Shown here piece by piece: positions 1 through 11,728 of a stretch of DNA of 64,000 nt; the stretch's first letter is position 1; each line of letters begins with the position of its first letter. The notes below the pieces were generated by a model. The model worked only from the letters and a program-made list of their open reading frames with translations. It had not been told where the DNA came from and did no database searches. The translations under genes and the position numbers were made by a program. Source of the DNA: Watersipora subatra. Taxonomy: Eukaryota > Bryozoa > Gymnolaemata > Cheilostomatida > Watersiporidae. The stretch is from the NCBI RefSeq assembly GCF_963576615.1, contig NC_088713.1:44073317-44137316 (forward strand), in the 5' to 3' direction.

Positions 1-9
1 TTATATATA

Positions 10-1068
10 CAGTCAAACATGGATAACTCGGCCATGGATATTTCGAACACATTGTTAACTCGAACGGATTCTTTGGTCCGTTCATACGCAATGATAAATT
101 CCTTTAGATAACTCAAACTTAACACGGTTAACTCAAACAGTTTTTTGCCGAAGGAACAAACTTAAAACAAACTTTGGCTTGTTTTAATCCGAAAGAATTT
201 CGGATTAAAACGCGGAGCTTTTAATCACGGAGCTACGACTACTCTGCCTTCCTAGCGAGTAAAGTGCTCCCTATAGGTATATAGTATACGTACATGTATT
301 TCCCCGTACCGTATAATGGAACCGATTAGGAGACCGTATAAAACCTGATTAATGGGGTCGCTAGCACGTCAGCTATGTTACGGCCAAACTAACAACGTTA
401 AAAACTATTAGCGATAAAAATTTAATAAAGATCGACACAACATGCAAGATGCATATTGTAAGAGTGATTATATGCGGATATATAAGGATAACACACCTTT
501 TCACAGACTACACTCGATAGGTTTCTTAAATGAAACAACTACTCAGATGTGAAGCATGCGTTTTTGGATTGGTCGTAAATGTTTACTCGTGTGAAGTTTT
601 AAAAAGTATCCAAAAAATTAGATATTTTTCTGTCAGTTAAGATTTGTTTGTAGTTTTAGGTGATGTGACTGCCAAGATGTTTTAAGATTAAAATTGGCAA
701 AATTGATTCCTGTTAGAACACTCAGAAGAAAAAGATGGATTTCTTTTCTGAGTGTTTCGACGACGATCAAGTTTTGCCAATTTTAATCTGGAAACGTCCT
801 GGCGGTCACATCGCATAAAACAACAAACAAATCTCAAGGGATAGAAAAATCTCTATACTTTCTGATTAAAAATTTTTAAACTTTACATTAAAACCATTTT
901 ATTTAAAGCAAGCCATTCACGCTTTTGATTTATATTATAGTTTGTATATGTGCATGTATCTACTAATAAATACATGGACTTATGACAGTGCTCTGATAAC
1001 TCGAACGCTCTGATAACTCGAACACTTTCACTCGGTCCCATGAAGTTTGAGTTATCCATGTTTGACTG
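10..1068. mobile_element. Pogo/Tigger-type MITE, family A copy 1
   Basis: Begins CAGTCAAACATGGATAACTC and ends with its inverted complement (gagttatccatgtttgactg). TA lies on both sides (8-9, 1069-1070). Subterminal bases match copies at 23092-23792 and 41033-41708. No transposase. It carries extra DNA: about 236-480 matches sequence flanking copy 3, and about 600-900 shares the dispersed family G core. Confidence 0.85.
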
Positions 1069-1429
1069 TATACAAATCTCAGTGTTGGTCTTTTTGTTAA
1101 GCCCGTGTCCAGTTAAAGTAATTAAAACCGAACGATGAAAAATCTACACGCCACTAGATTTCATCTTGGACCTCAAAATATCAAGGCAGTGAATTAACTA
1201 ACAAGCTACCTACACGAAAACAACGGAGTTATTGGGCAAATAGTCATTTTATTGGTTAAGATACTCACTTTTACAGCGCTTGCTTGGGGTTAATAACTAT
1301 CACTGTTGATGGCATGACAATTGTTAAGCTGGCCCAAAATAGGGGTATTGTTTTAATAATGATTTTACTAAAGATCTAGCTTTCCAGGTGAGTTACTCAA
1401 ATTCATTAGGTAATTATTATATTACCAGT

Positions 1430-1452
1430 GCAATGCCAGACATTCAGCTAGT
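1430..1452 (+). mobile_element. Helitron-like 3' terminus remnant
   Basis: The sequence caatgccagacattcagctag resembles the CTAG-ending termini at 51547, 36190, 62274 and 63197. The left end is not identifiable here. Confidence 0.4.
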
Positions 1453-1539
1453 ATGTATATAAATTGATGTTTTGATGAATTTCCAGTTAATAGCGATTGG
1501 TTAAAATACGAACGCTGGCAGTCCAGTGCTACTAATATT

Positions 1540-1892
1540 TACTATAATAAGAACAGTGTCCGTCTGTTTGAAGTCAAGATTAGAGGTTGTGACAAATTGT
1601 GTTGGATGGAATGTGAACTCAAAAATTTTGGCATGGTAGATAAGCATTCCAACAACTGCACCAAGTGCCCACCTTGTCCTGTTCCAAAGTAAATTGTGCA
1701 CATAGTTATACACCTGACAATCTCTCATAGCACTCTCAACAGCCAGGGTAGTAGTAATAATAATTTTTACTATAATAAGAAACATGTTCATCCACCCATG
1801 CCAGGGTTGAAGGTTAGGAAAAAAGAATGCATCGTTTGAGATTCGAACCCGTGATATTCGACTTACCAGCTCATAACTTTCACACCTGGGCT
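1540..1892 (-). repeat. Two tRNA-SINE remnants, antisense
   Basis: The motif ttactataataagaacagtg at about 1540 and its copy at about 1765 mark SINE 3' tails (complement of cttattatagtaaa). Near 1849 the antisense B box reads gattcgaaccc. The second copy is cut off by the foldback element starting at 1893. Confidence 0.55.
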
Positions 1893-2556
1893 AAAGGTAT
1901 GGCCACACGAAACGATTTTTTGTTGATTCTGACCAAAATGAACGAAAAACACAGAATTACTCAGCTGAAAGTCGAAGAATTGTTAGAGCTGTGCATGCAC
2001 ACCAAAATTGTCAACGAAATGCTTTTAATTTGCTAAACAAATTATTAGCGAGCACGATTCGAGCAGGTTGTGCAATTTTTATAGTCTGAAGCACATAGCG
2101 CGACACGCAAGAAAAATACTAACACAATTTGCCATAGTAAATATGATGCAATTGACTTGATTGCGCTAAAAATAGTAATTCTTTTTACAACGGAATTTTT
2201 GTTGTTATAAAAGAAATTAATATTATTAAAAAGAAACGATTCATGTAGCCATGGTGTCCGAACGATAAAGAATCAACAATAGCGCAATTTAGGCAGTTGC
2301 ATCGTGTGTACTATGTCGAATCGTGCTGCTACTTTCAATGTGTGTCGTAATACGTGTCTTGGTCTTTATAAATTGCACAAGCTGCTAGAATCATGCTCGC
2401 TAATAATTTGTTTAGCCAACTGAAAGCATTTCGTTGACAATTTTGGTGTGCATGCACAGCTCTAACAATTCTTCGAATTTCAGCTGAGTAATTCTGTGTT
2501 TTTCGTTCATTTTGGTCAGAATCAACAAGAAAATCGTTACGTGTGGCCGTGCCTTT
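1893..2556. mobile_element. Foldback element, family J copy 1
   Basis: Left arm about 1893-2080 (aaaggtatggccacacg... tgctaaacaaattattagcg) is repeated inverted at about 2370-2556 (cgctaataatttgtttagc... cgtgtggccgtgcc). Arms are about 185 bp with scattered mismatches around a 290-bp centre. No coding capacity. A partial copy lies at 48019-48450. Confidence 0.75.
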
Positions 2557-2635
2557 TTAGTTAGACTTCCAGAATATTAGGATAATTCCATTCTCTGTGC
2601 TTTACCGGGATGCTTAGTAACCTGTCCCGGTACTA

Positions 2636-2850
2636 GTGGACTGCCAGGATACTAGTCTGTACTACAACAAGAGCCGTGTCAAGGTTGGATGTTGGGAAAA
2701 AAATTGCACCACACAGGATTTGAACTCTGATAATCGATTTAACAGCCAGGCCCACTACCAACTGCACTACTTAACCACCTTGATGCATTACGGAATAATT
2801 GTGCACATACTGATTACACCTGTGCACTAGACTGCCTGGATACTAGTAAT
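2636..2850 (-). repeat. tRNA-derived SINE, antisense
   Basis: On the minus strand a tRNA-like head is visible: ggtggttaagtagtgcagtt, then gagttcaaatcctgtg (B box). The tail side has the SINE-type gtactacaacaagagccgtg motif. Same family as the copies near 17842 and 51120. Confidence 0.6.
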
Positions 2851-5189
2851 AGTAATACGCAATCTTGAACATATACTGTTGATGAAAATGCAAATGAATT
2901 GAAGTGAGTGATATAAGTGAGTAATCATTTCTGACCAGTAAAACATCATTACCAATTTGTTTTTTTGGAAAAATTTAAAACTCTGAAAAGCGGCAAAATT
3001 CGTATAACTCGTACTTTACGCTTGCTATTGTCTTAAAGTGAAAAGCTACAGTCGCTAATGTTTTCTAAAACAAACACAAAGCTAAAGTACGATCTAAGAA
3101 CATATCGAATTCCGATTTCAACTTATATCAATAGTTTGTAACAGTAGCAGTCAGTTACTTATAAAAGAAAAATTTTTCACTATTCTTTTCATCATTACTA
3201 TATAGTTGTCCGGCAGTTCCATGAGCCTTAAGAGATTGTGTAATAACTATGTGCACAAATATTCTTAGATGTGGAAAGGTTGTTGAGTAGTAGATATGGT
3301 GGTGCGCTTATATTACCTATACTAGTCTCATAAGCCGTGTACATACAGTACACTATATAGTATATTACTAGTATATTGGTAGTCCAGTGCATGTGAGAGA
3401 TCGTCATGTGTAATAACTATGCGCACAAGTATTCTTAGATGAACAAGGTGGTTGAGTGACGAAGTTTGTGCAAAATGAAATATCATGGTTTGATTCCTGT
3501 GCAGTGCAATAGTTTTTTTTCTTGCGTGGCTTCGAATTGACAGACACAACTGTTATTATGGGGAACATTTCATGAATGCCTGCATTGCTCCTACATTAAA
3601 AACAACAAATTATAGCATTTAGTTTAATGCAATGTATTAAAATACATTTGATTGTTTTGTGTGATAAGATTGTTATGAAATTTTATAATTTTGCTCAGTA
3701 AAAGATTTTTTAGTCTTACTCGCTGTTCCTGCATCATAATGATAAAATAGTGTAGTTATTTCAGCTCAGAGCTTAGAAAAAACTTCTTGAACTTGGAGGT
3801 AAAATACTAGGCCCTAATTGTTTTCAATGTTTTATGCATTCATATCCTAATGTAAAACTTTTTTCTTATTATAATCTGAAAAATGAAACTGCCGGCAAAT
3901 AGTTCCACATAAATTAAGATATATAACTACAACAACATGTCACAAAGTCTACGTTTACCTCCACATGTTCAATGTATATGTAGTTTTATTATAATTTAGT
4001 TTTTTGCCAATTCTGGTAATTTTAATTACGCATGGCTAACACTTGGTGCTGTTTATGGATACATAGCATGGTTTACTGCGCCTATTGCATAGTTTTTTTT
4101 AAATATAAATGAATGACGTCTAATCCAGCCTTGCGCAAACTCAAGGTGCAAAGCCTAACGTGCACAAATTTTCAAATTAAAACCAAATATGCTTTCAATA
4201 GTCGCAAAAATAACTATTCAAATCTATGCAACTTTTTTGCATTTCTAAAAAGTTTGACGTTAGCAAGTAATACAAAACAAACGTGTGCCACTGTGGAGAT
4301 TTTACACTTAGTGCTTTTTCGGCGAATCGACTCATAACTAAGCAATATTTATTCAGCAGATCACTGTACAGATATTAAAACATATTTTCTGAACCAAAGG
4401 GCCTCAATGCGTAATACTATATACAACAAATGTTTAAACAATTGAGTAAATAAATGAACAATAAAAAGTAGGATTCCAGGTGAAAGAGTTTTTCATATCT
4501 CTGGGCTAAAGCTCAACCGGACACCAAACTAATGACATGAACACTCCATGACTCATCATGGATTTTCCCGATTGCGCAATTGATGTGGAAAGCACACATA
4601 CCGTACATTAAGAATATTCTAGAAGTTTTTCATACAATATATAAGTAGGCAGTGCTCTGCAGTACGAAGTTATTTTCAGAAGTTACTAATCAGGTTACTA
4701 AATATTTTGCTGAGACAATGTTTGTAAGTAAATTTAGTTATATTTCAATGAGATATTGATCTTGCTCATCTAATTGGCCTAGTGATATTTATTATGGATT
4801 ATTTATTATTTATCATTGATCATCTAATTGATCTGGTGACACAACTCAAGTCAAAAGAATGATAAATGGTGATAATACCAATTGCTGTTTTATTGTTGTA
4901 TGGTAAACATGCTAATGGTTGAATTTCTTTGAATATCGTTTACAATATATTCCCATTATAATGAAGTACACTGTTCACCTGCAGGTTAATAGGCAAAGAA
5001 AATTGTATGGATGTAGTGAAGACAACTCTCATTTTGGCGCCTCTAGGTTAGTTTCTTGAGGTCAACTTGCTGTGCTCTGCTGAAACCATCAGAGTGCACT
5101 GAACCCAATGTTTCTTATGGTACAAGCTGCAGGTTGGTTGGAGGAACTTCATGGTACCAACAGGACAAAGCTGAAATCAACTCACCTGT
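2851..5189. other. Intergenic, mostly featureless
   Basis: AT-rich DNA with short non-homologous frames. A + strand SINE lies at 3395-3530. Nothing else recognisable. Confidence 0.5.
3395..3530 (+). repeat. tRNA-derived SINE
   Basis: The sequence ggtggttgagtgacgaag resembles an A-box region. It is followed by the B-box-like tggtttgattcctgtgcagt and a tail (cttgcgtggcttcgaattga) related to the SINE at 51120-51268. Confidence 0.55.
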
Positions 5190-5534
5190 GCCCTGCTGAA
5201 ATTAAAACAACTAGCTTGCCCATCCTGCCGGAGTTACTTCACAACCAGGGTGATGTGGAAGGAGTATGTGGCGGCAGTGCATCAGCGGTCTGTCAGCACG
5301 CAGACATATCCGCCTAATCCCAAAAGCGTCCCAAGACCAGCAAAAATGGGACAAAGAGAGCAGTCTCTTCGAGACCGCGTTATGTGGGGCCGAGGAGACA
5401 CGTGTAGCAGCGTCAAAATTTTGAGGATGGTGCCAACACCAGTGAGAGAAAGAGAAGAGGCTTCTCAGATGTCATCCAGCAGGCAATCAAATTTTCTGGG
5501 TTTCGATGAGCTTGATGCTATGGTCATGCTATAA
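5190..5534 (+). CDS. Unidentified ORF fragment
   Basis: An open frame reads ..SYFTTRVMWKEYVAAVHQ.. and then SVSTQTYPPNPKSVPRPAKM, ending FDELDAMVML with TAA at 5532-5534. It is less AT-rich than its surroundings, hydrophilic and basic, with no membrane segment. There is no good start or splice context, and I do not recognise the family. It may be the degraded end of a retroelement polyprotein or an orphan exon. Confidence 0.25.
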   Translation, partial: ALLKLKQLACPSCRSYFTTRVMWKEYVAAVHQRSVSTQTYPPNPKSVPRPAKMGQREQSLRDRVMWGRGDTCSSVKILRMVPTPVREREEASQMSSSRQSNFLGFDELDAMVML

Positions 5535-6299
5535 CTTGGTTAACTCCATGGAGTTATCTTCCACGGCTTTTTTCAGAGTCACACTATTTTCATACAGTTT
5601 GTGTTTTGGAATACTACGCTTGATTTTCTAGTTTACTATTCCAGCATATAAATAAACAAATCCACCAGCATATATACTTATATTTTCTGCTATTTTGAGA
5701 AGCTACTGTAAACAAATGTATTAGCATCCTTGATCATCAATCACTAATCTAAAGCAGTGCATGTTTAAACAACCTGCCTAGTAGTTCTACCAGACCTGTA
5801 ACACAAAGAGTGCCGAAAATAAGGATTCACTGGGTCAGCACAAAATTGAACAACTTTTATTCACATAAAACACATGTAGTTTTTGTAGAACACACCATTT
5901 TATGAGCACTTGTTTGCAATTTTTCTGTATACCTATTAGATTTCACAATACTCTGCAATTATTTGTGACACATTTACTTTTAGACTTCATTTAAAGCAGT
6001 TGACTGCAGGTGCTCTAAATTTCATTATCCTGTTAAGCAAGACTAATGAAAATTATGACTAGTAAAGCTATGAAATCACTTGTTGTATGGAAATACTGTG
6101 AAAACAACATACCAATAGGGATTGCAACCAGACCACAGGATAAGCATATAATACATACAAGTAGCAAAACACCCAAAGACATCAGAAGATCCAATAATTA
6201 AAAATCGTCAGAAGCAAATTAGAAACTTCAAAATTGAAGAAATCAATCCTAGAAAGTGCGTCAACACCAGATGGAGAACACGACGAAGGAAGTCGAAGC

Positions 6300-6990
6300 A
6301 ATTAAACCCACCAACCACCATCACCAAGAGACCACCAAAAAAACATTAGAGAATAATCAAATGAGTCACATACAGATCTGCCATTCTTGTCAAACATGAC
6401 CTAGATACCAGGAGTAAGTCACGAGCTCCACCCTACATATCGACATCACATGCATCAGCTGAAGACTTACGCAAACAAGGTATCTCCACACTTCTGACGA
6501 AAAGCATTGAACCTTAACACGCAACCTACACCCACAGGCTAGCCATTCCACAAACCAGACATCTATAAAAGGGAACGGCTCCAATGACTCAGCATCTCTA
6601 TCTCCATCCTTCTCTCTTTTCGAGGGCCTCCTTGGACGCTCTCTCCTCTGCCTGTTGAGAAGCCTCTCTCCCCTCTCGGGAGCATCCCTCTCTCTTCCCT
6701 CTGCCTCTGCCCTTTCCCTACCTATGGAGCCTCCTTCGCCATCATCAGCTGATCCTCTTCTACTCTTCTATTTCAACTACCGAGCCTCTACATATAAGGA
6801 CAGACATGACGCTCATCTGACTATGAAAACTCGCAGCCGTATGAACCGAGCAAGCAATCATGGACGACTGTTTGAGTAAGGGTGTAACTTTTATTAGCTA
6901 TTTTAACCTCTTGTCATTGATATTATTGTTTAGAATTTTGTTAGTTGTGTATTTTAATTGTTGGACCTATAGAATAAAGAATTAACTTTT
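6300..6990 (+). other. LTR-like promoter and polyA region (possible solo LTR)
   Basis: A TATA box (ctataaaaggg, about 6561-6571) is followed by a pyrimidine-rich tract (ctctctctccatcc style, 6595-6730) and AATAAA at about 6972. TATA to polyA in about 400 bp resembles an LTR U3-R. Boundaries and target duplication are not found. It could instead be a short noncoding transcript. Confidence 0.3.
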
Positions 6991-7383
6991 ACTAGTAAAT
7001 ATCAGCTTACAACAGCTTAACACCTTCACTTGTAACTGAACCAGTAATAATCAAATTAGTTCCCACGAGCTAAGCAAAAGTGCACAAACTCAACATAGTC
7101 AAAATACAATAATATGACAAGCAATTTCAACACTGATGTTGTGCGTCGACATAATTCCTTCACAACCACACATAACGCACTTTTTTAGACTGATTCAGTG
7201 ACAATTATACTGGTACTTATATAGCTCATGTATAAGAAAAAAGGTGTGTTGTTAAGATGTCCTAACAGAGATTACATAGTTCAGTTCTACGTAAACTGAA
7301 AATGATACTATAATGTATGTCTCTGTGTTATGAAACTTTATTTATAGCAATACAAGTTGAAACATATTTCCTGGCATATTAGG

Positions 7384-7483
7384 TGTTTCCTGTTTGCATA
7401 ATTATTGTAAGGTGTTAATGCGGAAATAAACCACGGCAGTCTGCCAGATACACGCCCTGAAACCTGACTAAGTTTCTGAAACA
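7384..7483 (+). repeat. 5' LTR (100 bp)
   Basis: Direct copy of 11624-11723 with three differences (at ccAga/ccGga, gcCct/gcAct and acTaag/acCaag). Bounded by a 6-bp inverted TGTTTC/GAAACA and preceded by target duplicate TTAGG. Confidence 0.94.
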
Positions 7484-7500
7484 TGGTGGCGGCTTAGGTG
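7484..7500 (+). promoter_or_regulatory. Candidate primer-binding site
   Basis: TGGTGGCGGCTTAGGTG follows the LTR with no spacer. The leading TGG is complementary to a tRNA CCA end. I cannot assign the tRNA. Confidence 0.6.
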
Positions 7501-7534
7501 ATAATCCACTGCAATCGCCCTACGCGTCGTCAAT

Positions 7535-10500
7535 ATGGCAAGTTTGCTGCCTCCGCCAGCTGAGTTAGACCTCAAAGCACCCGATTTGGCCGCTACTTGG
7601 CGCCGGACATTCGAGAATTACTTGGTTGCTTTAGGGATAGTTGGTAGCGCTGAGAAGGACGAGGCTAAGAAAGTTGCTATTTTTTTGCACTGCGGTGGTG
7701 AAGACGTACATGAAGTGTACACGCAGACTACATTCTCGGAGGAAGAGGGGAGTTAGAGTAAAGTCATAAACGATGTTTTAGCAAAATTTGAAACATATTG
7801 TAACCCTAGGAAAAACAACATATATAATAGAAGACAGTTTTTTGAAGCTAAACAAATTGAGGGTGAATCATTTGATATGTTTTGGCTTAGGATTAGGAGA
7901 TATGCAGATTCTTGTGATTTTGTTAATCAATTAGAACTGAACACGAAAGATAGAATACTTTTTGGTATGCATGATTCTAGATTAGCTGAACGTTTGATGA
8001 AAAAGCCAGACGATGAATTAACATTAGAGAATGTAGCAAAGTGGTGTAGGTCAGCTGAGTTGAGCAAAGCTAGTCGTGTGTTAGAATCCACACATATAGC
8101 AGAGGCTACCGCAGCTCACCCCATTAAACCTGGTCAGTCCCAGCGGTTCAAACCTAAACGACAAGGTGACAAATGTCAGAAATGTGGATATGCGAAGCAT
8201 TCACAAAGTAAAACATGTCCAGCAAAAGAAAGTTCCTGTCACAAATGTGGTAAAGTTGGACACTTCCAAAGGTGCTGCAGGTCTGAGGCAGTTCAGGAAG
8301 TGGAAGAACCTGAGTTTGAAGCTGACGAACTCTTCTTTGCTTCTGTTGAAGATGAATCTAAATCTAGCCCGTGGTATGTAAAACTGAAAATTAAAAACAG
8401 TGACATTAAATTCAAAATCGACTCCGGAGCAGATGTGACGCTCATGACTGATGATACATACCAAAAGCTGCAGCCAGTGCCTGAACTGACACCTACCAAA
8501 GCTGTTCTCAACAGTGTATCTGGCACCATTGAGTGTAGAAGGACGTTCATGGCAAAAACCCTAGTCAAGGACAAACTGTATAAGTTCAAGGTTTATGTAG
8601 CAAAATGTACTAACAATTTATTATCTAGAACCTTGTCTGAGATGATGCAGTTAGTAAAGTTGAACATTCATGAGGTGCACAGGCAAAGGGATCAACTGAA
8701 AGAGCTAGGGTGCATGAAAGGGTCGGCTGTGAAGATCCGGCTAAAACCAGGAGTGGAACCGTTTAAAGTGACAACTGCTCACAGGATACCCATACCATTG
8801 ATGGAGGCTGTGCATGAGGAATTGCAAAGAATGCAGCAAATTGGTGTAATTGAGCGAGTAACAGAACCCACTGATTGGTGCTCACCTATAGTGGTTGTAC
8901 CAAAAGAAACCAGACAAGGTCGAAAGAAGGTCAGAATATGCGTTGATCTCAGAGAGCTTAACAGAGCCATCAAGCGGGAGCACTATACTCTTCCTACTGC
9001 AGATGACATTATAACAAAAATGGAAGGAGGTAAAGTGTTCTCTAGTTTGGATGCAGCCTCAAGCTACTATCAGATGAGACTGGATGGTGAAAGTTAGAGG
9101 CTCACTACATTTATTGGACCGAAAGGAAGATACTGTTTCAAACGAGTCCCTTTTGGAATAAGCTCAGCCAGCGAGATATTCCAGGCCAAAATCAACGAAT
9201 TCTTAGAAGGCATAGATGGAGTAGTTGCCTATCAGGATGACATTATTGTCACAGGACGTGACAGGGAAGAACACAATCGGCGTTTGAATATTGTCTTTCG
9301 ACCGTTGAGAGACAATGGGGTGGAGCTAAATAAGGAGAAATGCACGTTTGGAGTAGAAAAGTTGAAATTTCTGGGACATGTGTTTAGCTCAGAGGGCATG
9401 AGCGTGGATAGCAGCAAAGTTGAGGCTATCATGAACATGAAGCCACTAGAAGATGTTACGGGGTTGAGATCGATGATTGGTATGATAAATTACGTGGGCA
9501 GATTCATCCCTAACCTTGCCAAAACCATGAGACCAATGTCAGACTGATTGAAGGAGGATGTGGCATGGCAGTGGGGCCTGGAACAGCAAAGTGCCCTGAA
9601 AGAGGTACAAGAGCAACTCCTGACAGCTCCTACTCTGGCATTTTACAGCCCAGATAAAGAGACTACAGTAGCCGCTGATGCTAGCAGCTATGGACTTGGT
9701 GCCGTCATTCTACAGAGAGACAATAAAGGTAATGACAAACCTATCGCATTTGCATCTAGAGTCCTTACACCAGCAGAGTGCAGATACTCGCAGAAAAAGA
9801 AGGAATGCTTGGCAAGTGTATGGGCATGTGAGAAGTTCGATCGGTACCTGCGGGGCTTGGACAGTTTTCATTTGGTAACAGACCACAAGCCACTGGTGCC
9901 TCTCTTCAATGGTTGTGATCTCAATGCTGTCCTTATTAGATGCCAGATACTGTTAATGAGGCTAATGAGATACAATCCACAGGCACAGCATAATCCTGGA
10001 AAGCGTCTGTTAATAGCTGACTGTTTATCACGACACCCAGTGCAAAGCTGTGAGAATAAGAATGATAGGGAATGATAAGAATGAAGTAGACCACTATGTG
10101 GATGAACTGTTAGAATCTTTACCTGTGTCAGCATTGCTTATTGATAGAATCAGAACGGCATCGGCAACTGAAGACACCATTGTACGGGCTATGAAATTTA
10201 CTACTGAAGGATGGCCCAGGTATTTAAAGGATGAATCTGAAGCGCTCATTGACTTTCACAGGAATAGAGCTCACCTAATTATGGCAGACGGACTCTTACT
10301 GCATAATGCATGCATTGTAATTCCCACTGATCTGAGAGAGGAAGTATTGAATGTGATTCACCAGGGCCACATGGGCATAAATGAATGTAAGCTCAGAGCT
10401 GGCGTAGCTGTGTGGTGGCCACAAATTAACAAGGATATTGAAGGCAAGATAGCCAGATGTGGATTGTGTCAGAAAACTCGACTTGCTCAGGTAAAAGAGC

Positions 10501-11412
10501 CTCTCAGGCAAACCCCGTTGCCTGAGGGACCATGGAGAGTTGTTGGAACTGACCTGCTGGTACACAATGAAATGACATATGTCGTCGTAACAGATTACTT
10601 CTCGAGGTACATAGAACTGGCGCACCTGACAGAGACCACAAGTGAAGCCCTAATTAACAGGCTTAAAGGAGTATTTTCTCGGTGGGGTGTGCCTGAAAAG
10701 ATAGTCAGTGACAATGGTCCACAGTATAGCAGCAAAAGCCTTCCGCGAATTTGCTAACAAGTATGGTTTCGTGCACTTTACTTCGTCACCGAAATACCCT
10801 CAATCAAATGGACTAGCAGAGCGTAGTGTAAGGACTGTCAAACGCATATTAGATCAGGAGGATCCTTTACTAGCTCTCATGGTATATAGAGCCACTCCTA
10901 TTGAGGCTACAGGTGTCTAGCCAGCTGAGCTCATGATTGGCCGTCCTATCAGAACTACAATGTCGTCGCTACCACAGAACATGATGCCAACCAATATGAC
11001 AGAGGAGGATGTGCATGAACGAGATGCCCGATATAAGGAAAGGACAGCCAATAGATACAATCAAGGCTCTCGTCCGTTGCTTCCGCTAAACCCAGGTGAT
11101 CAAGTTAGGATGAGAGATGACATTGAAAAAACCTGGTCAAAGCCTTTGACAGTGACAGGAGAGGCTAATGGCCTTCGTTCATACATTGTAGAGCGCCAAG
11201 AGGGCCAAAAGTATAGGCGCAATAGAAGGCATTTGCAGTGGATACCAAAGGCAGATACTGATGATTTGACACCAGGGATTGATAATGATAGAGGCAGCCA
11301 GGTGTTAGATTCACATAGTATGGCAACGCCTGTAGTCGGCCCAAAGCCCCCACCAGTCACCCGTTATGGCCGCAAGGTCATAGCGCCCACTAGGTTGATA
11401 GAGAGAATGTAA
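7535..11412 (+). pseudogene. Gag-pol of the Gypsy element, six lesions
   Basis: Starts MASLLPPPAELDLKAPDLAA at 7535. Capsid-like residues run to about 8150. Zinc knuckles CQKCGYAKHSQSKTC and CHKCGKVGHFQRCC follow at 8174-8278, then an aspartic protease DSGAD (about 8420), reverse transcriptase with VDLREL, FSSLDA and a YQDD catalytic box (about 9228), RNase H (AADASSYGLGAV), an HHCC-type zinc-binding region (CGLCQKT) and integrase ([22 protein letters not shown]). The C-terminus is TRYGRKVIAPTRLIERM. Breaks: in-frame stops at 7754-7756, 9095-9097, 9545-9547 and 10918-10920; a frame change near 10050-10075, where GAATGATA is duplicated; a second near 10736 in an A-run. No intact separate envelope gene is present. 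Confidence 0.92.
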
Positions 11413-11611
11413 AGCAGCTTTTATTGGAAGGTTTTTCAAAATTTGGCACTGATCCTTGTTGTTTTTAGTTTTATGCTTTTAGTTTGTATTTTGCCATGTG
11501 CTTTATTTTCTAATATGGACAATCAGTCTTAGGAGCCTTGTTCCTTTATATCATATAGTTTACTCAGTTTACAATGTTATGTTTACAATATCTATATAGG
11601 TTATGGTTTTC

Positions 11612-11623
11612 AAAAGGAGAAGA
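11612..11623 (+). promoter_or_regulatory. Candidate polypurine tract
   Basis: AAAAGGAGAAGA abuts the 3' LTR, the expected place and composition for the plus-strand primer. Confidence 0.7.
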
Positions 11624-11723
11624 TGTTTCCTGTTTGCATAATTATTGTAAGGTGTTAATGCGGAAATAAACCACGGCAGTCTGCCGGATACACGCACTGA
11701 AACCTGACCAAGTTTCTGAAACA
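11624..11723 (+). repeat. 3' LTR (100 bp)
   Basis: Matches the 5' LTR at 97 of 100 positions by eye and is followed by the target duplicate TTAGG. It contains AATAAA within the cggaaataaacc stretch, a plausible polyadenylation signal. Confidence 0.94.
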
Positions 11724-11728
11724 TTAGG

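Larger units (their letters stand above)
7384..11723 (+). mobile_element. Ty3/Gypsy LTR retrotransposon, short-LTR mag-like, decayed
   Basis: Two 100-bp direct repeats (7384-7483, 11624-11723) start TGTTTC, end GAAACA and differ at three positions. The 5-bp sequence TTAGG flanks both sides (7379-7383, 11724-11728), a clean target duplication. A tRNA-primer-like TGG starts directly after the left LTR and a purine run precedes the right one. The coding part runs capsid, two zinc knuckles, protease, reverse transcriptase, RNase H, zinc-binding and DDE integrase, in Ty3/Gypsy order. LTRs this short and the overall protein style resemble the mag/K02A2.6 lineage (recalled). Four in-frame stops and two frameshifts make it non-autonomous. 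Confidence 0.93.

Noticed and set aside
6390..6584. 64-residue antisense ORF with Trp-rich stretch
   Set aside because: No homology recognised; overlaps the TATA-containing LTR-like segment.
6052..7025. Solo LTR with TCACT duplication
   Set aside because: TCACT occurs on both sides, but the right boundary would not end in CA. Probably chance.
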